This document shows positions 1-4,746 of a DNA stretch of 5,638 nucleotides, piece after piece (positions within the stretch are counted from its first letter, which is position 1; each line of letters opens with the position of its first letter). Location of the stretch: positions 1-5,638 of the forward strand of contig JBGAWJ010000092.1 in assembly GCA_044227605.1 (NCBI GenBank), read 5' to 3'. A program made the translations under genes and the position numbers. The DNA comes from JAEUKQ01 sp044227605 (lineage in GTDB: Bacteria > Pseudomonadota > Alphaproteobacteria > JAEUKQ01). A model generated the notes under the pieces. That model was not told the origin of the DNA. It searched no databases and worked only from the letters and a program-made list of their open reading frames with translations.

Positions 1-108
1 AGCTTCCGTGACCTTTTTCTCATGCCCTGTGGCCACGGGCAACAAGTGGTTAATCATGACATTGACGGTTTTAGCCACCTCACCCAAAGCTTGCTCAAAT
101 GTTACCAA
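1..108 (-). CDS. ispA: Farnesyl diphosphate synthase (polyprenyl synthetase), N-terminal fragment
   Basis: Only the first 36 codons are inside the window; the gene continues past position 1. The peptide starts with the pattern TFEQALGEVAKTV, followed by a segment ending in LLP and then GHEKKVTEA. This matches the N-terminal helix of short-chain trans-prenyl diphosphate synthases, just before the usual EAMRYS segment. The family condenses IPP with DMAPP and then GPP to give farnesyl diphosphate in the cytoplasm; the catalytic DDxxD motifs lie outside the window. The start is TTG at 108-106. An in-frame TAA at 114-112 excludes any upstream start, and an AGGAG box sits 8 nt before the TTG. The position just after xseB matches the widespread xseB-ispA(-dxs) order, which supports the call. 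With only 36 residues visible, geranylgeranyl or another prenyl synthase of the same family cannot be excluded. Confidence 0.8.
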   Translation of the reverse strand, partial: MVTFEQALGEVAKTVNVMINHLLPVATGHEKKVTEA

Positions 109-116
109 AGCTTATT

Positions 117-121
117 CTCCT
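117..121 (-). promoter_or_regulatory. Ribosome binding site that fixes the ispA TTG start
   Basis: AGGAG lies 8 nt upstream of TTG (108-106). Because a TAA codon (114-112) sits in frame between the box and the TTG, this Shine-Dalgarno sequence decides in favour of a non-ATG start for ispA. Confidence 0.7.
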
Positions 122-183
122 GTTCCTGCGTAAAATACCTATCAATTTCCCTATCAACCATTTTTCAACCAACCATCTTGATG

Positions 184-570
184 CTAAAACGGGATGTCAT
201 CATCTAACGGCGATGTCGGCCTGGCTGGCTTGGCGGCAGTTTTAGCCGTACGCTCCCCTTCAATTTTAGGGGCCGCCGTCTTTAGGGAAACGGAGGTTTG
301 ATTATTCGCCGCCTGTTGGGCACCAACCATTTGCTTATCCCTTGGCTCACCTTGCTCATCCAACATAATCTGCTCAATTTTCAATTGGGCTTGGCGCAAT
401 TTCGTTTCACAATGTTTCTTCAGCAAGATACCCCGTTCATAAAACCGAACGGCTTCTTCCAACTTGACGTCCCCGCGTTCCAAATTTTTGACAATGATTT
501 GCAATTCATTCAACGCTTGTTCAAATTCCATTCCGGCAATATCCCGGTGGTTGCTTACTGATTGATCCAT
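184..570 (-). CDS. xseB: Exodeoxyribonuclease VII small subunit with SSB-like C-terminal tip
   Basis: XseB forms complexes with the large subunit XseA; the holoenzyme degrades single-stranded DNA from both ends into short oligonucleotides in repair. Residues about 16-70 form the family core: FEQALNELQIIVKNLE, then the conserved LEEAVRFYERG segment and a helix ending in KLRQAQLKIEQI. The protein is 128 aa against about 80 in E. coli. The excess is a tail (about 72-122) rich in A, K, P, Q, N and T that looks disordered. It ends in DDDIPF (123-128) directly before the TAG stop, which is the C-terminal hexapeptide of E. coli SSB. The ATG at 570 is supported by TAAGGAG 8 nt upstream; the internal ATG at residue 14 has no comparable site. 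It lies 75 bp before ispA on the same strand, so probably co-transcribed. The family call is firm; the role of the tip is inference. Confidence 0.95.
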   Translation of the reverse strand: MDQSVSNHRDIAGMEFEQALNELQIIVKNLERGDVKLEEAVRFYERGILLKKHCETKLRQAQLKIEQIMLDEQGEPRDKQMVGAQQAANNQTSVSLKTAAPKIEGERTAKTAAKPARPTSPLDDDIPF

Positions 571-578
571 GGTTATTA

Positions 579-584
579 CTCCTT
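579..584 (-). promoter_or_regulatory. Strong ribosome binding site of xseB
   Basis: AAGGAG, within TAAGGAGT, lies 8 nt before the ATG at 570. It is nearly complementary to the 16S rRNA 3' end and favours the 128-aa start over the internal ATG at residue 14. Confidence 0.7.
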
Positions 585-657
585 AACTTACCTTTTGCCC
601 CCTTGAAAAGCGCGGCCCGATGACTGTGTTTCTTTTATTATCTTTTGCTATCTATTA

Positions 658-674
658 GTAAAGGATTCTTTTAC
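658..674. repeat. 17-bp near-perfect dyad across the RHH stop codon
   Basis: GTAAAGGATTCTTTTAC is symmetric apart from one G/T pair. It covers the TAA stop (673-671) of the RHH gene. No T-run follows on the minus strand, so it is not a convincing intrinsic terminator; it could be a small hairpin, a protein site or chance. Confidence 0.3.
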
Positions 675-940
675 GCTTCAAGCTGGTTTTTTGCCTGTGC
701 AAGCTCTGCCCGGCTATTGACATAATACAATAAAATATATACCCGCAAAGCACTGGATAAGTTAGCAACAGATCCCGCTGTTTGCAACCGCTGCTGGTCA
801 ATCACTTCAATCAGTTGCTGCCTTGATAGGTTCTTGGCAGCGGCGACCTCTTTCAACATCTCCCAGAAAATAGGCTCAATTGAAATCGATGTCCGGTGTT
901 TGGCTAACCTTACCGAATATTTGGCAATCGGGGCGTTCAT
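671..940 (-). CDS. Small ribbon-helix-helix protein (RHH_4 type), putative DNA-binding
   Basis: This 89-aa protein resembles the alphaproteobacterial ribbon-helix-helix domain family (RHH_4). A short strand (about 8-21, containing AKHRTSISIE) precedes a helix with the family's FWEMLKEVAAAKNLS pattern (25-39). The conserved NLSSALRVYIL helix lies at 60-70. The usual wording in relatives is HRTS(V/I)S(L/I)E..FW..L, and all of these residues are present. Members are presumed dimeric DNA-binding proteins, but their targets are largely uncharacterised. The start codon overlaps the fumC stop by 4 bp (ATGA), which implies co-transcription and translational coupling. A weak AGG lies upstream. Genes of this family are often found beside fumC in alphaproteobacteria, commonly with a short DUF4169 gene between them; no such gene is present here. 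Whether it regulates fumC is unknown. Confidence 0.8.
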   Translation of the reverse strand: MNAPIAKYSVRLAKHRTSISIEPIFWEMLKEVAAAKNLSRQQLIEVIDQQRLQTAGSVANLSSALRVYILLYYVNSRAELAQAKNQLEA

Positions 941-2343
941 CTTGCCGAAGGACCTATCATATCTTCCGGTTTCACCAATTTATCAAATTGTTCGCCCGTC
1001 AAAAGCTTCAGGGCAACCACTGCTTCCCGCAAGGTCAAATTCTCTTTATGGGCTTTTTTAGCGGCTTTGGCTGCATTATCATAGCCAATATGCGGATTAA
1101 GCGCAGTGACCAACATTAAGGATTGTTGCAGCAATTGCCTAATCCTTTCCTGATTGGGCTGAATGCCAACCAGGCAGTTATCGGTAAAACTAAGGCAGGC
1201 ATCACTTAACAAACGGCCCGATTGCAGGACATTATAAATCATGACGGGCTTATACACATTCAGCTCTAAATGCCCTTGGCTGCCAGCAATGGTGACCGTC
1301 ATGTGATTGCCCATCACTTGGGTGGCAACCATCGTTAAGGCTTCCGCTTGGGTTGGGTTAACCTTGCCCGGCATAATCGATGACCCAGGCTCATTCTCAG
1401 GCAATAACAGTTCCCCAAGCCCCGAGCGCGGCCCCGAACCCAATAAACGGATGTCGTTGGCAATTTTCGTTAAAGATACCGCCAAAACATTATATACCCC
1501 CGAAATCTCCACCAAGGCATCATGGCTGGCCAGCGCTTCAAACTTATTATCAGCACTCACAAAGGGCAGTTTGCTGAGTTTTGCTATTTGGGTTGCAAAC
1601 TTCTCCGCAAATCCCGGCTTGGTGTTCAGACCAGTACCCACCGCTGTCCCCCCCTGCGCCAGAGCATATAACCTCGGCAGGCTGGATTTAACCCGCTCAA
1701 TCCCTAATTTTAGCTGGGTGGCATATCCTGAAAATTCTTGACCCAAGGTTAATGGCGTTGCATCTTGCAGATGCGTCCGGCCAATTTTAACAATATCTTG
1801 ATATTCCAAGGTTTTCTTGACCAGAACCTGCTGCATATGCTGAAGGGCGGGCAATAATTTTTGATGAATTTGATAAATAGCGGCCACATGCATGGCGGTT
1901 GGGAAAGAATCATTCGACGATTGGCCAAAATTTACATGATCATTGGGGTGAACGGGGGTTTTATCGCCCCTTTTCCCACCCAGTATTTCATTCGCCCGGT
2001 TGGCAATCACCTCATTCACATTCATGTTGGTTTGCGTACCGGAACCTGTTTGCCAAACAACCAATGGGAAATGGTCATCCCACTTCCCCTCCGCTACTTC
2101 CAGAGCTGCTTGGATAATTGCCTGGCCAACTTTCTGGTTTAAACTGCCCATTTCCATATTGACAAGAGTAGCGGCCTGTTTAATCAAGCCATATGCGTGG
2201 ATAATTTCCACAGGCATTTTCTCGCCGCCAATTTTAAAATTTTCTAAAGAACGTTGGGTTTGCGCCCCCCAGTAACGGTCGGCAGCAACTTTAACAGATC
2301 CCATCGAATCGGTTTCCTGGCGGTAGTTGATTTGGTTGGTCAT
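937..2343 (-). CDS. fumC: Class II fumarate hydratase
   Basis: FumC is the iron-independent homotetrameric fumarase that reversibly hydrates fumarate to L-malate in the cytoplasmic TCA cycle. At 468 aa it is full length for class II fumarases (about 460-470). Visible family motifs are TGSGTQTNMN (99-108), HPNDHVN (132-138), SSND (142-145), GRTHLQDATP (188-197) and the fumarase/aspartase signature GSSIMPGKVNP (320-330). By alignment to E. coli FumC with an offset of 3, the catalytic pair is His191 and Ser321, with substrate-site residues Ser101, Thr103, Asn144, Lys327 and Asn329. The pattern fits fumarase rather than aspartase or argininosuccinate lyase. An AGGGAG box lies 12 nt before the ATG, which is long spacing. 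The gene follows the TfoX-like gene by 23 bp and overlaps the RHH gene by 4 bp, suggesting one transcript. No missing residues or frameshift are seen. Confidence 0.98.
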   Translation of the reverse strand: MTNQINYRQETDSMGSVKVAADRYWGAQTQRSLENFKIGGEKMPVEIIHAYGLIKQAATLVNMEMGSLNQKVGQAIIQAALEVAEGKWDDHFPLVVWQTGSGTQTNMNVNEVIANRANEILGGKRGDKTPVHPNDHVNFGQSSNDSFPTAMHVAAIYQIHQKLLPALQHMQQVLVKKTLEYQDIVKIGRTHLQDATPLTLGQEFSGYATQLKLGIERVKSSLPRLYALAQGGTAVGTGLNTKPGFAEKFATQIAKLSKLPFVSADNKFEALASHDALVEISGVYNVLAVSLTKIANDIRLLGSGPRSGLGELLLPENEPGSSIMPGKVNPTQAEALTMVATQVMGNHMTVTIAGSQGHLELNVYKPVMIYNVLQSGRLLSDACLSFTDNCLVGIQPNQERIRQLLQQSLMLVTALNPHIGYDNAAKAAKKAHKENLTLREAVVALKLLTGEQFDKLVKPEDMIGPSAR

Positions 2344-2366
2344 GGCAAATTTTTTCTCCCTAAAAA

Positions 2367-2744
2367 CTATTTTGGTTTTTTATTAGCTGGTTTGTTCTTT
2401 TGATTTTTTTTGGAAATATTCCAAGCTTTTTCTGCCCACGCCAGCCATTCTTGGGGCTTATCACGGATGGCAGCTGGCAATAACCAGTAAGACATGGCAA
2501 TTGGTTTTGCCTTGCCTTCATATATAAAAGGCCCACTATTGATTTTTTCGAAATCCTGTTGATTGGCATCACTAACTTTTAAATAAACATCATGGCCAAC
2601 AATAAGGGCAAAAATCACCCCATCGATATATAACCCATGCCCACCGAACATGGCGCGACGGGTGGGATGGCCAAGTGATACAAGTTCCATCAGCAACCGG
2701 TCCATTGCTTGATCTGTTAGGTTATCCGGCTTGGTTTGTTTCAT
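2367..2744 (-). CDS. TfoX N-terminal-domain family protein
   Basis: This 125-aa protein consists of a single TfoX_N domain (about 13-107) and a lysine-rich tail. Diagnostic features are RRAMFGGHGLYIDGVIFAL (29-47), YLKVSDAN (54-61), the segment GPFIYEGKAKPIAMSYW (71-87) and a closing PQEWLAWAEKAW helix. TfoX/Sxy proteins activate competence genes in gammaproteobacteria with two domains; stand-alone TfoX_N proteins such as this are common in alphaproteobacteria and have no established function. The C-terminal 14 residues (112-125) contain seven lysines, which could contact nucleic acid or be a disordered tail. An AAGGGA box lies 5 nt before the ATG at 2744. It is the first gene of the presumed fumC transcript. 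No competence role should be assumed from the name. Confidence 0.9.
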   Translation of the reverse strand: MKQTKPDNLTDQAMDRLLMELVSLGHPTRRAMFGGHGLYIDGVIFALIVGHDVYLKVSDANQQDFEKINSGPFIYEGKAKPIAMSYWLLPAAIRDKPQEWLAWAEKAWNISKKNQKNKPANKKPK

Positions 2745-2762
2745 AAAATTCCCTTCGTTATT

Positions 2763-2785
2763 GGCTGTCTAAAGCCTAGTCAGCC
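2763..2785. promoter_or_regulatory. Interrupted inverted repeat upstream of the TfoX-like gene
   Basis: GGCTGtCTA and TAGtCAGCC flank a 5-bp centre, giving eight paired positions per arm with one T/T mismatch. On the minus strand it would lie in the leader, ending about 18 nt before the TfoX-like start and just ahead of its ribosome binding site. It could therefore be an operator or an RNA hairpin. No T-run follows in either direction, which argues against a terminator. Confidence 0.45.
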
Positions 2786-2848
2786 GCAATAAACCTCTTA
2801 ACTTTTCCCTTAAACCGTGGCATGATTATCTATTGATTTATTTTCATC

Positions 2849-2877
2849 CTTATATGGTTTTATCCCACGAGAAGCAA
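2849..2877 (-). promoter_or_regulatory. Predicted sigma70-like promoter for the TfoX-like/fumC/RHH operon
   Basis: On the minus strand TTGCTT (2877-2872) and TATAAG (2854-2849) are separated by 17 bp. The -10 matches the consensus at five of six positions and the -35 at three of six. Transcription would begin near 2842 and give a leader of about 100 nt that includes the dyad at 2763-2785. The -35 abuts the TTG start of the divergent dacB gene. The prediction is by eye only. Confidence 0.4.
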
Positions 2878-2878
2878 G

Positions 2879-4405
2879 TTGTTCATCAAAAACATATTAT
2901 CCCTGCTGATCATAACGGGTATCAATATCGCCACATTTGGCTGGATCCCAAATGTGTGGTCACAGAATTCACCTCCCCTCCTGCCCGCCCAAGCTGTTAC
3001 CAGTTATGTTTTGGTCGATTTAGAAACAGGTCAAATATTGGACAGCTTGAATATTGATGAGACCCAACCAATTGCCTCCGTTGCCAAAATAATGACCACC
3101 CTGATAGCCTTAGAGCAATTAGGGCCTGATTTCCGTTTTGAAACGACTTTGCTGGCCAACGGCCCCATTGATCAAGGCATATTGCAAGGGGATTTATTGT
3201 TATGGGGTGGGGGCGACCCCTTTTTGAGCAGTGATGATCTGGCAACACTTTCCCAATCTTTAAACCAGGCACCATTACGACAAGTGACCGGAAATTTTTA
3301 CTATGGGGATTTAGCCTCAACCCCCGCAGAAATCAATCCCCTGCAACCGATGGCAGCCCCTTATAACCCCGGGATCAGCCCTTTATCAGTAGATTTTAAC
3401 CGGGTCTGGGTCAAATCATCACCCTCCTTGTTGCCCCATGCAACCAATTACCCCGTTAGCGAAGCCTACGCCGTAACCGATCAACGGCTGATTCCAACAC
3501 CCTGGATTAAAGTCCTGTGGCCTGCTGATAAAAAATATCATCATCACTTTATCCAACCACCATTTAATGATTCCTCAACTGGGGCTTTACCAATTTCCAT
3601 CGGCGAGGAATGGCAACTCCCCTTACCAGAAAAAGCGCAGATAGAGTGGCTGCCCGTCAAACACCCAGCCCATCATAGCGCGTATATTTTCCAGACACTA
3701 GCCGCCCACCAAGGATCAGTCTTACCCAACCCCCTGCCGTTGATCAGACAAGTGCTCCAATCCTGGTCGACCCTATTTGCGGACGGCCACGTTATTGCCC
3801 GCCATTACAGCCCGATGTTGTCCCAAATCATTCCCCTTATTTTACACTATAGCAATAACGTCAGTGCCGAATTACTAGGATATCAGTTGCTGCAAGGATC
3901 AAGTCATAACAATTTGTTGGCCGGGTGTGTTCATAGTGATTGTATTACCCGTTATTTCAGGGCTTGGGCGCAGGCGAATTTACCCCAGTTAAACTGGCAA
4001 GACCTAGAGATCCAGCAATTTTCAGGATTAGGCCATGCAAACCGCTTAACCGGACGACAGATGGCCGCTATTTTAGAGTATTTGTGGAATCATCCCAAAG
4101 AATATGCGGTTTTGGCGCAAGGTTTATCTACTCCCTCATTTTTGTCTGCAAGCCCCATCGCTTCCCATATCCAGGTAAAAACTGGCACTTTGGTGGGCGT
4201 CAGCGTCGTTAGCGGCTATCTTTTATCGTCCAAGCATCGCCCTTTGGCTTTTTTTATAGCATCCAACAACCCCCAGGAAATTAGCAACCTGTTGGTAGCA
4301 GCAAGCAACCGTTCACCCTTTTCAAGCACGCCGCAAAGACAATGGCAGCAACAAACACGCCAATTCCAAAAAGAGCTGCTGGAATATTGGTTTATAACCC
4401 ATTAA
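2879..4405 (+). CDS. dacB: D-alanyl-D-alanine carboxypeptidase/endopeptidase, S13 (PBP4) family
   Basis: S13 penicillin-binding proteins remove the terminal D-Ala of peptidoglycan pentapeptides and can cleave D-Ala-mDAP cross-links in the periplasm. The three active-site motifs are all present: SVAK (67-70, nucleophile Ser67), SNN (325-327) and KTG (434-436). Family segments LWGGGDPFL (108-116), a PYNPGISPLSVDFN stretch (161-174) and FSGLGHANRLT (381-391) place it in S13 rather than S11. Length (508 aa) fits PBP4 relatives with the inserted domains. The N-terminus is a plausible Sec signal: Lys4, a hydrophobic run to about 22 and a possible cleavage after VWS (28). The start is TTG; the frame is open only back to 2837 and contains no ATG or GTG there. 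A GAGAAG box lies 4 nt before it, so the exact start is less certain. Cys350 and Cys355 could form a disulfide. It is divergent from the TfoX-like gene. Confidence 0.93.
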   Translation: MFIKNILSLLIITGINIATFGWIPNVWSQNSPPLLPAQAVTSYVLVDLETGQILDSLNIDETQPIASVAKIMTTLIALEQLGPDFRFETTLLANGPIDQGILQGDLLLWGGGDPFLSSDDLATLSQSLNQAPLRQVTGNFYYGDLASTPAEINPLQPMAAPYNPGISPLSVDFNRVWVKSSPSLLPHATNYPVSEAYAVTDQRLIPTPWIKVLWPADKKYHHHFIQPPFNDSSTGALPISIGEEWQLPLPEKAQIEWLPVKHPAHHSAYIFQTLAAHQGSVLPNPLPLIRQVLQSWSTLFADGHVIARHYSPMLSQIIPLILHYSNNVSAELLGYQLLQGSSHNNLLAGCVHSDCITRYFRAWAQANLPQLNWQDLEIQQFSGLGHANRLTGRQMAAILEYLWNHPKEYAVLAQGLSTPSFLSASPIASHIQVKTGTLVGVSVVSGYLLSSKHRPLAFFIASNNPQEISNLLVAASNRSPFSSTPQRQWQQQTRQFQKELLEYWFITH

Positions 4406-4474
4406 ATACACTCTTTGCACACCCCTCAATAAAATTACCTGGAAGCCTAAAATTGAACCCACATTCAATTTTTC

Positions 4475-4490
4475 CCTATAAATTTATAGG
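4475..4490. repeat. Perfect 16-bp palindrome
   Basis: CCTATAAATTTATAGG reads identically on both strands, with three further T/A pairs outside one mismatch. It lies 70 bp after the dacB stop. With no loop and no T-run it looks more like a protein site than a terminator, although its AT-rich core makes chance possible. Confidence 0.45.
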
Positions 4491-4636
4491 AAAATTTCTA
4501 GCCCAAAAGAATCAGGTTGCCATCAGCATTTTGATTGCCATGCCTATCCCATAAAATGAATAATCCCACGAATTATATAAGGTGTAAGACCCTGGATTTT
4601 CTTGGTTATTTTGTATCACTATAAATACCGGTTGAC

Positions 4637-4666
4637 GGATAGGATATATTGTGCAATTTCCTATCC
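4637..4666. promoter_or_regulatory. GGATAGGA/TCCTATCC inverted repeat upstream of the BMP-family gene
   Basis: Perfect 8-bp arms (4637-4644 and 4659-4666) flank 14 bp that contain an inner ATTG-TG-CAAT dyad. A third CCTATCC occurs at 4543-4549. The dyad lies about 80 bp before the start codon, a position suited to an operator or a leader hairpin. The regulator is unknown. Confidence 0.4.
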
Positions 4667-4698
4667 AATCGATCCATTGAATATAAGATTTCTACCTA

Positions 4699-4712
4699 CA
4701 GTTTTTCAACTG
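4699..4712 (+). repeat. Small hairpin ahead of the BMP-family gene
   Basis: CAGTT-TTTC-AACTG is a 5-bp stem with a 4-nt loop, ending 22 nt before the GGAG box. No T-run follows. It may affect the leader RNA or be incidental. Confidence 0.25.
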
Positions 4713-4734
4713 GTCACTCAACTCTTATCCGCAT

Positions 4735-4738
4735 GGAG
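4735..4738 (+). promoter_or_regulatory. Ribosome binding site of the BMP-family gene
   Basis: GGAG lies 8 nt before the ATG at 4747 and supports this start, which is also directly followed by a well-formed signal peptide. Confidence 0.6.
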
Positions 4739-4746
4739 CCATCCTC

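Larger units (their letters stand above)
4406..4746. other. AT-rich intergenic region with dyads, no gene recognised
   Basis: About 340 bp separate dacB from the BMP-family gene. I see no convincing coding sequence, tRNA or intrinsic terminator for dacB. The region holds a perfect 16-bp palindrome (4475-4490), three copies of CCTATCC/GGATAGG (two forming a dyad) and a small hairpin close to the next gene's ribosome binding site. Promoter candidates are weak, for example TTGATT (4531-4536) with TAAAAT (4552-4557) at 15-bp spacing. The promoter of the BMP-family gene presumably lies here. Confidence 0.6.

Noticed and set aside
571..670. Intrinsic terminator between the RHH gene and xseB
   Set aside because: Only short stems (GTAAA/TTTAC and CTTTT/AAAAG) are seen on the minus strand and none is followed by a T-run, so read-through into xseB remains possible.
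1307..1741. Long plus-strand open frame of 144 codons opposite fumC
   Set aside because: It lies entirely within the strongly supported fumC gene, matches no family I know and is explained by the codon pattern of the opposite strand.
2367..2744. Competence regulator (Sxy/TfoX) role for the TfoX_N protein
   Set aside because: Only the N-terminal domain is present and no competence genes are nearby; the family name does not establish the function.
2833..3057. 74-codon frame with an ATG at 2854 as an alternative dacB start
   Set aside because: It is in a different frame from the penicillin-binding protein and encodes no signal peptide; the TTG frame does.
4677..4725. Purine-riboswitch-like string (ATATAAGATTTCTACC) before a possible nucleoside receptor gene
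   Set aside because: The UUUCUACC match is isolated. I could find no closing P1 stem, no P2 stem and no matching L2/L3 loops, and the following CAGTT/AACTG hairpin does not fit P3.
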